A DNA stretch of 39,072 nucleotides from Treponema sp. (GCA_009787795.1 WQSP01000004.1:1-39072); one strand, 5' to 3'; numbered from the stretch's first letter, positions 1-7,894 are shown. Numbers and translations are program-made. Notes: generated by a model from the sequence alone, not told the origin.

Positions 1-329
1 GCAATCACAGCTCCATAGGTTGATACAATAGAAAAACCGAATATTGTTAATGCCAATTTTAACAAGCCGTATTTTTCTTCAAAAAATATTTTGCGTAAAG
101 GCAATAATACAAGAGCTACGATTATACCTCTGAATATTTGCAAAAAACCTCCTCCTAACGCGACAATCGGCGAATCAATATCACGGTAAAAAGCGGATAT
201 ATATTCTGAAGACCACCATTCTTTATAATCAAAAAATGCCATAGCGGTTATTCCGGCAATAAAATACGATATTGTATGAGCAGAAGTAACTTGCCAGAAA
301 TATTTTACCAATCCTTTTTTATTTTCCAT
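1..329 (-). CDS. Polytopic membrane protein, partial (C-terminus outside window)
   Basis: I translated this open frame by hand: it starts at an ATG at 329 and runs off the left edge after about 109 codons with no stop. A good ribosome binding site (AAAGGAG, minus strand) sits just upstream. The protein begins MENKKGLVKYFWQVTSAHT and shows hydrophobic stretches at about residues 18-32, 58-77 and 90-107, so it is an integral membrane protein with short loops. I do not recognise a named family. It is transcribed divergently from the LytTR regulator, and the three-copy operator lies between the two, so it is a plausible target of that regulator. Base composition is AT-rich, as in the next two genes. 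The coding call is confident; the function is unknown. Confidence 0.75.
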   Translation of the reverse strand, partial: MENKKGLVKYFWQVTSAHTISYFIAGITAMAFFDYKEWWSSEYISAFYRDIDSPIVALGGGFLQIFRGIIVALVLLPLRKIFFEEKYGLLKLALTIFGFSIVSTYGAVI

Positions 330-348
330 AATTTTCTCCTTTAATATA

Positions 349-377
349 AATATATATAAATAAATTCAATTTGAAAA
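349..377 (-). promoter_or_regulatory. Candidate promoter of the divergent membrane-protein gene
   Basis: On the minus strand, TTTTCA (377-372), a 17-base spacer and TATATT (354-349) form a weak sigma-70-like promoter about 20 bases before the ATG at 329. Its -35 box directly abuts the first operator repeat at 379. The surrounding sequence is AT-rich, so chance matches are likely. Confidence 0.35.
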
Positions 378-378
378 T

Positions 379-430
379 GCAGCTTGGTCGTATAAAATGG
401 CAACTTGGTCACAAATTCAGGCATCTTGGT
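379..430 (+). promoter_or_regulatory. Three 21-bp-phased direct repeats, probable LytTR operator
   Basis: The 10-base unit GCA(G/A/T)CTTGGT occurs at 379-388, 400-409 and 421-430, exactly 21 bases apart, so all copies face the same side of the helix. LytTR-domain proteins (AgrA, ComE, BlpR, HdrR) are known to bind short direct repeats of about 9 bases separated by 12-13 bases, which is this geometry. The last copy ends 10 bases before the -35 of the lytTR promoter, as expected for an activator site. The repeat is seen; binding by the adjacent regulator is inferred. Confidence 0.75.
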
Positions 431-440
431 AAATATATCA

Positions 441-469
441 TTGATCGGCAGATTGTGTTACGATATAAT
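441..469 (+). promoter_or_regulatory. Promoter of the LytTR operon, predicts a leaderless mRNA
   Basis: TTGATC (441-446), a 17-base spacer and a perfect TATAAT (464-469) form a strong promoter. Transcription would start around 476-477, which is the A of the ATG at 477. No Shine-Dalgarno sequence precedes that ATG. The promoter therefore both fixes the start codon and suggests a leaderless transcript. Confidence 0.8.
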
Positions 470-476
470 GCTAAAT

Positions 477-926
477 ATGAAAATCAGTATCAACACAGGC
501 AATCAATACACAGATACAGAAATTGTTGTTAATTGTCCTTGTATAAACGACGATATTGAAAAATTACTTGCAATATTACGAAAGCCGGATATGAAATTGA
601 CAGGCCGAAAAGACGGAAAACAATATATCATTGAGGCTGATAATATTATGTATATTGAAAGCACAGACAAACGGGCGTTTATTTATACTGCACAAGACAT
701 ATTTGAAAGTCCTTTTAGGCTTTTTGAACTGGAAGAAAAACTTGAAGACGGTGATTTTATACGGATAAGCAAAACTTGCCTTGTTAATATTGACTATATA
801 AAATCCATTGAACCTGATTTGGATCGCAGGCTTGTTTTAACTGTTGAAAAAGACATAAAATTGATTGTTTCACGTCAATATTCATCTGCAATAAAACAAA
901 AATTGGAGGAGTATAATGAATATTAA
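477..926 (+). CDS. LytTR-family DNA-binding transcriptional regulator without receiver domain
   Basis: A 149-residue protein from the ATG at 477. Residues from about 45 to the end match the LytTR DNA-binding domain: KLTGRKDG, then IMYIESTDKRAFIYT, then FIRISKTCLVNIDYIKSIEP, and a terminal IVSRQYSSAIKQKL helix. There is no receiver domain; the short N-terminus is typical of LytTR proteins paired with DUF3021-type membrane proteins. In-frame starts exist upstream (TTG 405, ATG 468), but they overlap the operator or the -10 box and would be upstream of the predicted transcription start. The gene overlaps the next one by 11 bases. By analogy with HdrRM/BrsRM-type LytTR regulatory systems, it probably activates its own promoter through the repeats at 379-430 and is held in check by the membrane partner; that role is inferred. 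Confidence 0.9.
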   Translation: MKISINTGNQYTDTEIVVNCPCINDDIEKLLAILRKPDMKLTGRKDGKQYIIEADNIMYIESTDKRAFIYTAQDIFESPFRLFELEEKLEDGDFIRISKTCLVNIDYIKSIEPDLDRRLVLTVEKDIKLIVSRQYSSAIKQKLEEYNEY

Positions 927-1416
927 AAATACAGAGAAGCCGTTTGTTTTGGAGTTGTTTCAAACTTTTACGACTATCTTTACTTTGTCTGTTCTTGCCA
1001 TATCCTTTACGGGTTTACTGGTTATCAATTTTACTGCTGTTATACAGGATATACCGGCTTTATTTGCTTCCGACAATACATTTAAAGTCATTTTGCAAAT
1101 TGCCGGTTTTGCATTCATAATGGCATTCTTTTGTGTACTGATTATAACTGAAAGATTTATTTTAAAAATGCGGTTTTGGCTGCGTCTTTTACTTTTATTA
1201 TTTTTGGCATTGTTAACATTTGCTGTTTTTGCAATAATATTTAAATGGTTTCCGACAGATAATCTGCAAACTTGGATTGGTTTTATTGTTTGCACTATTA
1301 TCAGTTATATTTTAAGCGTTTGCCTGACATTGTTAAAGTTTAAACTGGAAGGCAAGAAATATGATAAACTTTTAACAAATTATAAAGAACGAAAAAATGA
1401 TACTGCTTTTCATTAA
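916..1416 (+). CDS. Four-helix membrane protein, DUF3021-like partner of the LytTR regulator
   Basis: A 166-residue protein with four hydrophobic segments at about residues 18-40, 56-78, 90-112 and 118-139, followed by a charged cytoplasmic tail rich in Lys and Arg. Size, helix number, the WFP motif after helix 3 and the pairing with a stand-alone LytTR gene all fit the DUF3021 group. A good ribosome binding site (GGAGGA, 905-910) lies inside the end of lytTR, and the two genes overlap by 11 bases, so translation is probably coupled. In related LytTR regulatory systems the membrane protein inhibits the regulator; no signal sensed by this protein can be read from the sequence. The family call is from pattern rather than from a search. 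Confidence 0.8.
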   Translation: MNIKNTEKPFVLELFQTFTTIFTLSVLAISFTGLLVINFTAVIQDIPALFASDNTFKVILQIAGFAFIMAFFCVLIITERFILKMRFWLRLLLLLFLALLTFAVFAIIFKWFPTDNLQTWIGFIVCTIISYILSVCLTLLKFKLEGKKYDKLLTNYKERKNDTAFH

Positions 1417-1481
1417 TATTCTATATTATTTTTAATATGTCCTTTATAGCATAATGTATACCATCATTATTGTTATCCATA

Positions 1482-1510
1482 TTGACAAAATATTTATTAT
1501 AATATATCAT
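1482..1510 (+). promoter_or_regulatory. purH promoter
   Basis: A consensus TTGACA (1482-1487) is followed by a 17-base spacer and TATCAT (1505-1510). Transcription would begin near 1517, leaving a leader of about 14 bases that contains the G-rich ribosome binding site at 1522-1527. An alternative TATAAT at 1498-1503 is too close to the -35 box. Confidence 0.65.
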
Positions 1511-1530
1511 TTTTTTGATTTGGGGGGAAT

Positions 1531-3168
1531 ATGAAAAAAAGAGCTCTTATCAGCGTATTTTACAAGGAAGGCATCCTTGAGCTTGCGTCTTTTTTGACAA
1601 AATCGGGTTGGGAAATCCTTTCTACAGGCGGGACTTCCAAGCATCTTCAGGAAAATAATATCCCTGTTACCGATGTTTCGGCAGTTACGGGTTTTCCCGA
1701 ATGTTTGGACGGGCGCGTTAAAACGCTTCATCCCGCGATTCATGCCGGTATTTTGGCACGCCGCGACGTTCATTCTCACATGAAAACACTAAAAGATTTA
1801 AACCTTGAAACCGTCGATTTGGTATGTGTTAATCTCTATCCTTTTTTTGAAAAAGTGCAGGCAGGTCTTTCTGCGGAAGAAACAATCGAGTTTATCGATA
1901 TCGGCGGGCCCGGAATGCTTCGGTCTGCCGCAAAAAATCACAATGACGTTATCGTTTTGACAGACCCTGCGGATTACGAAGAGGCAATGGAAGGACTTAA
2001 AAAAGGAAAAGTTCCTGTCGAATTCAAGAGGAAATTGGCAGGCAAGGTTTTTAATTTGACATCCGCCTATGATGCCGCAATTTCAAGATATTTGTTAAAC
2101 GAAGAATATCCAAAGTATCTTTCGCTTTCCCTAAAAATGGGGCAGCCGCTGCGTTACGGTGAAAACGGGCATCAGTCGGGCGCGCTGTATCTTAATGCCG
2201 ATCGGCCTGGCGTGCTGGAAGGCATGGAACAGCTTAACGGAAAAGAACTTGGTTACAATAACATAAAAGACCTCGATTTGGCATGGAAGGCAGCCTGCGC
2301 CTTTGGTCTTCCTGCAGACGGCACGGAACCTGCGGGCGAATCCGATTTGAAAAAATTAATACCTTGTGCAACAAGCAAAAATAAAATCTGCTGTGTTGCA
2401 GTTAAACACAATACGCCTTGCGGAATCGCTTTGGCTGACAATCTTTTTGACGCTTACCATAAAACATTCGCATGCGATCCCACATCAATATTCGGCGGCA
2501 TTATTGCAATAAATTGCAAGGTGGACAAGGCAACAGCTTATAAACTTGGCGAACTGTTTTTGGAAATTGTCGCCGCTCCCGATTTTGACGATAATGCCCT
2601 TGAAATTTTACGAAGCAAAAAAAATCTTCGCATAATTAAATTAAAAAAAGCGCCAAAAGAAACGCACGAACTGATTGCAGTGGACGGCGGAGTTTTGGTT
2701 CAGCAGACAGACAGAAAATTTTTGGAAAAATGGGAAGTCGTAACCGAAACAAAGCCGGAAGAAAGGGATATCGCCGACATGGTTTTCGGCATGAGAGCCG
2801 TAACTTTTGTAAAATCAAACGCGATAATGCTTGTAAAGGAAGAATCGGCAACAGGCATTGGAGGCGGACAAGTTAACCGTATATGGCCGACAAAACAGGC
2901 GATTCAAAGAAGTTCTGACGCTTTGGCGGCATCTTTGCTGGAAACTTCGGACACAGGCGGAAGCCCTTGGACAGACGGCAATCCTGCTAGAGTTCTTGCA
3001 TCCGATGCATTTTTCCCGTTTGCAGACATTGTACAAGAAGCGGCAAAAGCTGGCATTAAGGCGATTATTCAGCCGGGCGGTTCAAAGAACGACAATCTTT
3101 CCATCGAAGAATGCAACAAGCACGGAATCGCAATGGTGTTTACCGGTACCAGACACTTTAAACATTAA
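1531..3168 (+). CDS. purH: Bifunctional AICAR formyltransferase / IMP cyclohydrolase
   Basis: A 545-residue protein, the usual PurH length. It catalyses the last two steps of IMP synthesis: formylation of AICAR with 10-formyl-tetrahydrofolate, then ring closure. The N-terminal MGS-like cyclohydrolase domain (about 1-200) shows KRALISVF, LSTGGTSKHL, DGRVKTLHP and IDIGGPGMLRSAAKN. The transformylase domain has LRYGENGHQ, the Lys292-His293 pair in AVKHNTPCGIA, SDAFFPFAD and IQPGGSKND. A G-run (GGGGGG, 1522-1527) serves as ribosome binding site. The gene converges on purL with 46 bases between stop codons, so the two purine genes are not in one operon. All expected motifs are present. Confidence 0.97.
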   Translation: MKKRALISVFYKEGILELASFLTKSGWEILSTGGTSKHLQENNIPVTDVSAVTGFPECLDGRVKTLHPAIHAGILARRDVHSHMKTLKDLNLETVDLVCVNLYPFFEKVQAGLSAEETIEFIDIGGPGMLRSAAKNHNDVIVLTDPADYEEAMEGLKKGKVPVEFKRKLAGKVFNLTSAYDAAISRYLLNEEYPKYLSLSLKMGQPLRYGENGHQSGALYLNADRPGVLEGMEQLNGKELGYNNIKDLDLAWKAACAFGLPADGTEPAGESDLKKLIPCATSKNKICCVAVKHNTPCGIALADNLFDAYHKTFACDPTSIFGGIIAINCKVDKATAYKLGELFLEIVAAPDFDDNALEILRSKKNLRIIKLKKAPKETHELIAVDGGVLVQQTDRKFLEKWEVVTETKPEERDIADMVFGMRAVTFVKSNAIMLVKEESATGIGGGQVNRIWPTKQAIQRSSDALAASLLETSDTGGSPWTDGNPARVLASDAFFPFADIVQEAAKAGIKAIIQPGGSKNDNLSIEECNKHGIAMVFTGTRHFKH

Positions 3169-3173
3169 TAAAA

Positions 3174-3213
3174 ACTTGGCGTTCTTTGCGATCTTGGAGC
3201 CTTGGCGAGAAAT
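3174..3213. repeat. Short periodic repeat (TTGGCG/TTTGCG/TTGGAG units)
   Basis: Directly after the purH stop lie degenerate units reading CTTGGCG, CTTTGCG, CTTGGAG and CTTGGCG spaced about 10-12 bases apart. The style resembles the dispersed CTTTGCG-type periodic repeats seen between genes in many bacteria. It fills most of the purH-purL junction and is not an inverted repeat, so it does not look like a terminator. Its relation to the element inside purL (4034-4061) is suggestive only. Confidence 0.45.
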
Positions 3214-3214
3214 A

Positions 3215-6200
3215 TTAGCAAAAATAATTCACTGCGCCAGAGAATATATCCATTTTGCGGATGCCGGGTATATTTTTATACAATCCGTCTTCGAAGCGTT
3301 CGTTATGCGCCATGCGCCCGAAGACCCTTCCGTCCGGGGAAGTAATCCCTTCGATAGAAAAATCCGAATTATTAGGGTTAAAGCGTATATCACAGCTTGC
3401 GTTTCCGTCAAAGTCCGCATACTGCGTTGCTATCTGCCCGTTGGCGCCAAGATCGCGTATTACGGATTCCTTTGCAACGAAGCGTCCTTCGCCGTGAGAA
3501 ACTGGCACTATGTAGCTTGTTCCAAGCTCCAAGTGTGATAACCACGGCGATTTATTCGAGACAATTTTTGTATTTACAAGCGTGGATTGATGTCTGCCTA
3601 TGGCGTTAAATGTAAGGGTGGGGGAGTCTTCCGTCATGCTTCTGATTTCGCCGAACGGAACAAGACCCAATTTGACAAGAGCCTGAAACCCGTTGCAGAT
3701 GCCAAGAATAAGCCCGTCCCTTTTGTTTAAAAGTTCCATCACGGCGTCTGTTATCGCGCCGTTTCTTAAAAATGCCGTAATAAATTTACCCGAGCCGTCC
3801 GGTTCGTCTCCGCCCGAAAAACCGCCCGGTAAAAACAACACCTGCGAATTGCGAAGGATTTTTTCAAATTCATTTACGCTTTCCATAATTTTTTCGGAAG
3901 TCAAATTGCGAATGACAAATATTTCAGCTTTCCCTCCGGCTTTTTCTATTGCCTTTGCGCTGTCATATTCGGAATTTGTTCCCGGGAAAACGGGAATCAC
4001 AAATTTTGGCTTGGAAGATGAAGAATTTTTAACCACGGAGTTCACGGAGTTACACGGAGTTTTTTTATCGAAGAGGAAATTTTCTGTTTTACTTTCTTGT
4101 TTTGCAAGATACGGATAAACAGGTTCAAGCGTATTTTCCCATGCGTTTTGCAATTCATTCATGCCAATTTCAAAAGAAGGCGTTTTAAGCGTATATTCGG
4201 CTGTAGTGCGTCCCAATAAACTTAATTCAACGGTTTGTGATTGTTCGTGTGGTTTGTGGTAAAATTCTTCATCAATTTCAACCACAAAACCGCCGAATCC
4301 TTCATCCGCTTTCAAATCGATTTCCGATTCAAAGCCGACGCCGTTGCCGAAACACATTTTTATTACAGCTTCGGCTGTTCCGCCGGTTCCTATTGCCCAT
4401 GCCGACAGAATTTTTTTATCCGCAATTAATTTTTCCACTCTGTCGAAATATTCGCAAAGAACGGTAAAATCGGGCTTTTCGTAAGAAGAAAAAGGCGGTT
4501 TAATCAAACAGACAAAACTTTGCGCTTTTTTGAATTCGGGCGTAATTATATTTTGTGTTTTAGCTGTTGAAACCGCAAAAGAAACCAAGGTAGGCGGAAC
4601 GTCAATATCGTTTCCGTCTTTTAACGAAAAACTTCCCGACATTGAATCTTTTCCGCCGATTGCCGCAGTTTGCAATCCAAGCTGTGCGTCAAGAGCGCCC
4701 AAAAGGGAGGCGACAGGTTTTCCCCAGCGCAAAGGATCGTCGCGTAACCTTTCAAAATATTCCTGAAACGAAAGATAACATTTTTTTCTGCTTCCTCCCG
4801 AGGCGATTGATTTTGCAATTGAATGAACAACTGAAAAAATTGCCCCGTGATACGGGCTTATGGAAGAAATTTCAGGGCAAAAACCCCATGACATTATCGA
4901 ACAGGTATTTGTTTCGCCTTCAAGCAATGGGATTTTTGCAATCATTGTCTGCGCGGGCGTCAATTGGTTTTTTCCGCCGAAAGGGGAGATAACTGTCGCC
5001 TGTCCGATACATGAATCAAAACGTTCTACAAGCCCTTTTTGCGAGCAAATGTTAAGGCTTGAAATGAATTTTAAAAGCTCTTCCCGAGTTTTAAAGCCTG
5101 CGCCCTGAAAACTTATAATCGATCCCTGATCGCCAACAAACACTTTCGCGTATTTTTTTGCGCCGTTGGAATTTAAAAATTTGCGCGAAAGATTTACGAT
5201 TTTTTTTCCGTTCCAGTTCATTACAAGACGCGCGTCTTGCGTTACTTCCGCAATTACGCTTGCTTCGAGATTTTCCGCGTCCGCCATGGCAAAAAAAGCG
5301 TCAACGTCTTTTTTATCAATGACAATCGACATCCTTTCCTGACTTTCGCTTATCGCAAGCTCCGTTCCGTCAAGGCCTTCGTATTTTTTGGGAACTTTGT
5401 CCAAGTCGATTACAAGTCCGTCCGCAAGTTCGCCGACAGAGACGCTTACCCCTCCCGCGCCGAAATCATTGCAGCGTTTGACAAGACGCGTAGCTTTTGG
5501 GTTCCTGAAAAGACGCTGAATTTTTCGTTCTTCCGGCGCATTTCCTTTTTGCACGTCTGCGCCGCAGGTTTCCAATGAAACTTGAGTGTGCGATTTGGAA
5601 GAACCTGTCGCTCCTCCGATGCCGTCCCTTCCGGTTCTTCCGCCAAGAAGGACAACAACGTCTCCCGGCTGTGGTATTTTTCGCACAACGTTTTCGGCGG
5701 GAGTGGCTCCAATTACGGCGCCTATTTCCATGCGCTTTGCGGCATAACCGGGGTGATAAATTTCATGAACATGGCCTGTTGCAAGACCTATTTGGTTTCC
5801 GTAAGAACTGTAACCTGCGGCGGCTGTACGGCAAATTTTTCTTTGCGGCAATTTTCCGGGAAGCGTCAGCGATGCGTTTTGAAGCGGATTTGCGGCACCC
5901 GTTACGCGCATCGCCTGATAAACAAAAGATCTCCCCGAGAGCGGATCCCTTATGGCTCCGCCAAGACATGTTGCCGCTCCGCCGAACGGCTCAATCTCCG
6001 TCGGGTGATTGTGCGTTTCGTTTTTAAACATTAAGAGCCAGTCTTTGTCTTTTCCGTCAACATCTACTTTTATTTTTACAGAGCATGCGTTTATTTCTTC
6101 CGATTCGTCGATATCGGGTAGCATGCCGTTTTTCTTTAATGCCTTGGCTCCGATTGTCGCAATGTCCATAAGCGTTACAGGTTTTTTAAGGCTTCCCAAT

Positions 6201-6970
6201 TTGTCGCGCAAACTCAAATAATTTTCGTAGCTTTCGCCGATTGTCTTGTCTTCGATTTGAACGCCGCTTAATTCCGTCAAAAATGTCGTGTGACGGCAGT
6301 GATCGGACCAATATGTGTCAAGCACGCGAATCTCGGTTATCGAAGGATCGCGTTTTTCCTCATCGCGAAAATAAGCTTGGCAAAAAAGCATATCCTGCAA
6401 GTCCATGGCAAGACCTAACGTTACGCGCAATTTATCAAGCTCGTTTTCCTGCAATGAAACAAAATCGTCCAGAAACTCAACGTCTTTTGGTTTTGGATAA
6501 TTTACTTGAAGGGTTTTTGGTTTTTCCAAAACAGCTTCGCGGCTTTCGACAGGGTTTATAAGCCACGATTTTATCCGCGAAAAATCATCGTCGCCAATAT
6601 TTCCGTAAACTGCATAAATTTTGGAAGAATGAATTTTCGGTCTCTCTTTTCCTGTTGCAAGGGAGATGCATTGGGCGCAGGAATCCGCGCGCTGATCAAA
6701 CTGTCCCGGAAGATATTCAACCGCAAAGACGGAAGAATTGTGAAACGAAGGCAGCTCGTCATAAACAAAATCTACGGGCGGCTCCGAAAATATCGTATTT
6801 TTCGCGTTTTCAAAATCTTGCGAAGAAATCCCCTGGGCAAAGTATCGGTTTATGACCCGTACCTTTTCGATTTTTTCCAATTGAAGCCCAAGTCGCAAAT
6901 CGGCGGCTACGGACAGCGCTTCCTCGGCATATTCGGGTCTTTTTTCCACATAAATCTCAAAAACATTCAT
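3215..6970 (-). CDS. purL: Phosphoribosylformylglycinamidine synthase, single-chain type
   Basis: A 1251-residue enzyme that makes FGAM from FGAR, glutamine and ATP. Its length and N-terminus resemble the clade found in clostridia and streptococci (about 1240 residues) more than E. coli PurL. The synthetase core has DTYWSDHCRHTTF, the ETHNHPTEIEPFGGAATC motif, CNDFGAGGVSVSVGELADG and AIGGKDSMSGSF. The C-terminal class-I glutaminase has PGTNSEYDSAKA, LPGGFSGGDEPDG, the nucleophile Cys1092 in GICNGFQAL and a late AHNERFEDGLY carrying the His/Glu pair. A repeat-derived stretch is read in frame in the linker at about residues 971-980. No ribosome binding site precedes the ATG; the -10 box is five bases upstream. 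Confidence 0.96.
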   Translation of the reverse strand: MNVFEIYVEKRPEYAEEALSVAADLRLGLQLEKIEKVRVINRYFAQGISSQDFENAKNTIFSEPPVDFVYDELPSFHNSSVFAVEYLPGQFDQRADSCAQCISLATGKERPKIHSSKIYAVYGNIGDDDFSRIKSWLINPVESREAVLEKPKTLQVNYPKPKDVEFLDDFVSLQENELDKLRVTLGLAMDLQDMLFCQAYFRDEEKRDPSITEIRVLDTYWSDHCRHTTFLTELSGVQIEDKTIGESYENYLSLRDKLGSLKKPVTLMDIATIGAKALKKNGMLPDIDESEEINACSVKIKVDVDGKDKDWLLMFKNETHNHPTEIEPFGGAATCLGGAIRDPLSGRSFVYQAMRVTGAANPLQNASLTLPGKLPQRKICRTAAAGYSSYGNQIGLATGHVHEIYHPGYAAKRMEIGAVIGATPAENVVRKIPQPGDVVVLLGGRTGRDGIGGATGSSKSHTQVSLETCGADVQKGNAPEERKIQRLFRNPKATRLVKRCNDFGAGGVSVSVGELADGLVIDLDKVPKKYEGLDGTELAISESQERMSIVIDKKDVDAFFAMADAENLEASVIAEVTQDARLVMNWNGKKIVNLSRKFLNSNGAKKYAKVFVGDQGSIISFQGAGFKTREELLKFISSLNICSQKGLVERFDSCIGQATVISPFGGKNQLTPAQTMIAKIPLLEGETNTCSIMSWGFCPEISSISPYHGAIFSVVHSIAKSIASGGSRKKCYLSFQEYFERLRDDPLRWGKPVASLLGALDAQLGLQTAAIGGKDSMSGSFSLKDGNDIDVPPTLVSFAVSTAKTQNIITPEFKKAQSFVCLIKPPFSSYEKPDFTVLCEYFDRVEKLIADKKILSAWAIGTGGTAEAVIKMCFGNGVGFESEIDLKADEGFGGFVVEIDEEFYHKPHEQSQTVELSLLGRTTAEYTLKTPSFEIGMNELQNAWENTLEPVYPYLAKQESKTENFLFDKKTPCNSVNSVVKNSSSSKPKFVIPVFPGTNSEYDSAKAIEKAGGKAEIFVIRNLTSEKIMESVNEFEKILRNSQVLFLPGGFSGGDEPDGSGKFITAFLRNGAITDAVMELLNKRDGLILGICNGFQALVKLGLVPFGEIRSMTEDSPTLTFNAIGRHQSTLVNTKIVSNKSPWLSHLELGTSYIVPVSHGEGRFVAKESVIRDLGANGQIATQYADFDGNASCDIRFNPNNSDFSIEGITSPDGRVFGRMAHNERFEDGLYKNIPGIRKMDIFSGAVNYFC
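4034..4061. repeat. CACGGAGTT tandem units inside purL
   Basis: CACGGAGTT begins at 4034, 4043 and 4053, in units of 9-10 bases. It resembles the CACGGAG/CACAGAG periodic repeats scattered between genes in diverse bacteria. Here it lies within purL and is translated in frame on the minus strand as TPCNSVNSVVKN, in the low-complexity linker between the synthetase core and the glutaminase domain. Confidence 0.7.
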
Positions 6971-6975
6971 GAGGT

Positions 6976-7003
6976 ATTATACGCTTCATAAAGCAATTGA
7001 AAA
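6976..7003 (-). promoter_or_regulatory. purL promoter, -10 five bases before ATG
   Basis: On the minus strand TTTTCA (7003-6998), a 16-base spacer and a perfect TATAAT (6981-6976) precede the ATG at 6970 by five bases. The predicted transcription start falls at or just inside the start codon, and no Shine-Dalgarno sequence is present, consistent with a leaderless mRNA. Confidence 0.65.
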
Positions 7004-7032
7004 AGAGGCAAAAATGTAACTTTTAGCGCCTA

Positions 7033-7061
7033 TTGGCATTGTTTGCATATGTATGTATAAT
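7033..7061 (+). promoter_or_regulatory. Promoter of the FGE-like operon, predicts a leaderless mRNA
   Basis: TTGGCA (7033-7038), a 17-base spacer and TATAAT (7056-7061) end six bases before the ATG at 7068. An ATG at 7053 in the same frame overlaps the -10 box and would add five residues before the signal peptide, so 7068 is the better start. There is no Shine-Dalgarno sequence. Confidence 0.75.
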
Positions 7062-7067
7062 AATTGC

Positions 7068-7892
7068 ATGAAAAACGTAAGGCTTTTAATTTCGGTACTG
7101 GTTGCGGGTGCGCTGGCTCTTCCGGGCGCGTTTGCGCAGCAGCCGGAAAATACCATGATTCGTGTACAGGGTGGTTCTTTTCTCATGGGAAGTCCCGAAA
7201 ATGAGCCGGGCAGACACATGACAGACGAGAGCCCCCAGCATCGGGTTACTGTCAGTTCCTTTTTTATATCACGATATCCCATTACACAGGCGGAATACCT
7301 TGCGGTTATGGGTGTAAATCCCAGTCAGCACAGAAATATGCTGAACCATCCTGTCGATTTTGTAAGCTGGAATCTGGCAATCGAATATTGCAACAGACGA
7401 AGCACAGCAGAAGGCTTAACCCCGGTCTATACGGTAGAGGGTACCAATGTCACATGGGACAGAACCGCAAACGGATACCGTCTTCCTACCGAGGCAGAAT
7501 GGGAATACGCTTGCAGAGCGGGAACCACAACGCCTTTTCACAGCGGAACCTCCGCAGACGAAGCTGGCTGGCACAGGGGCAATTCTGTCGTAATCGAAAA
7601 CGATTACCGAAGCCGACGCACTTTTCCTGTCGGACAACTGGCTCCAAATGCATGGGGTATTTATGACATGCACGGCAATGTGCTTGAATGGTGCTGGGAT
7701 TGGTTTGCGCCGTATACGGCAGAACCCAAAGTGGACCCGATTGGTCCCGCATCAAGCCCAAGGGGAGGACGCGTTTACCGCGGCGGCTGCTTTGACTTTG
7801 TGCCGGAATGGTGCAGAAGCGCTTACAGGTTCGGAAACAGGCCGACCTTCCGCATGTTTTACACGGGTTTTCGCGTTGTGCGTAACGTCTAA
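7068..7892 (+). CDS. Secreted formylglycine-generating-enzyme-like (SUMF1/FGE-sulfatase) domain protein
   Basis: A 275-residue protein with an N-terminal signal peptide (MKNVRLLISVLVAGALALP, cleavage probably after AFA), then one FGE-sulfatase domain: MIRVQGGSFLMGS, FFISRYPITQAEY, GYRLPTEAEWEYACRAG, YDMHGNVLEWCWDW, GRVYRGGCFDF and WCRSAYRFG. True FGE oxidises sulfatase cysteines with a copper-binding Cys pair. Here the second Cys aligns (Cys249), but the first aligned position is Phe244, with a Cys at 241 instead, so genuine FGE activity is doubtful. The protein is more likely one of the many exported FGE-fold proteins, abundant in treponemes, with binding or unknown enzymatic roles. The next gene starts two bases after the stop. 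Confidence 0.9.
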   Translation: MKNVRLLISVLVAGALALPGAFAQQPENTMIRVQGGSFLMGSPENEPGRHMTDESPQHRVTVSSFFISRYPITQAEYLAVMGVNPSQHRNMLNHPVDFVSWNLAIEYCNRRSTAEGLTPVYTVEGTNVTWDRTANGYRLPTEAEWEYACRAGTTTPFHSGTSADEAGWHRGNSVVIENDYRSRRTFPVGQLAPNAWGIYDMHGNVLEWCWDWFAPYTAEPKVDPIGPASSPRGGRVYRGGCFDFVPEWCRSAYRFGNRPTFRMFYTGFRVVRNV

Positions 7893-7894
7893 AA

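Noticed and set aside
405-476. Upstream starts for the LytTR gene (TTG at 405, ATG at 468)
   Set aside because: They fall inside the operator or the -10 box, upstream of the predicted transcription start; the protein family also begins at the later Met.
1423-1438. A perfect AT-only stem-loop (ATATTA, four-T loop, TAATAT) after the DUF3021-like gene
   Set aside because: The stem is six A-T pairs in AT-rich sequence with no U-run after it, so it is too weak to call a terminator.
1417-1530. Possible purine riboswitch upstream of purH
   Set aside because: The likely promoter leaves a leader of only about 14 bases, too short for any riboswitch.
2858-3538. A 226-codon open frame on the plus strand overlapping the ends of purH and purL
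   Set aside because: It overlaps two confidently identified genes in other frames, and its translation has no recognisable family or ribosome binding site.
5575-6034. Two 150-codon plus-strand open frames inside purL
   Set aside because: They lie antisense to the conserved PurL synthetase core; composition and lack of start signals mark them as shadows.
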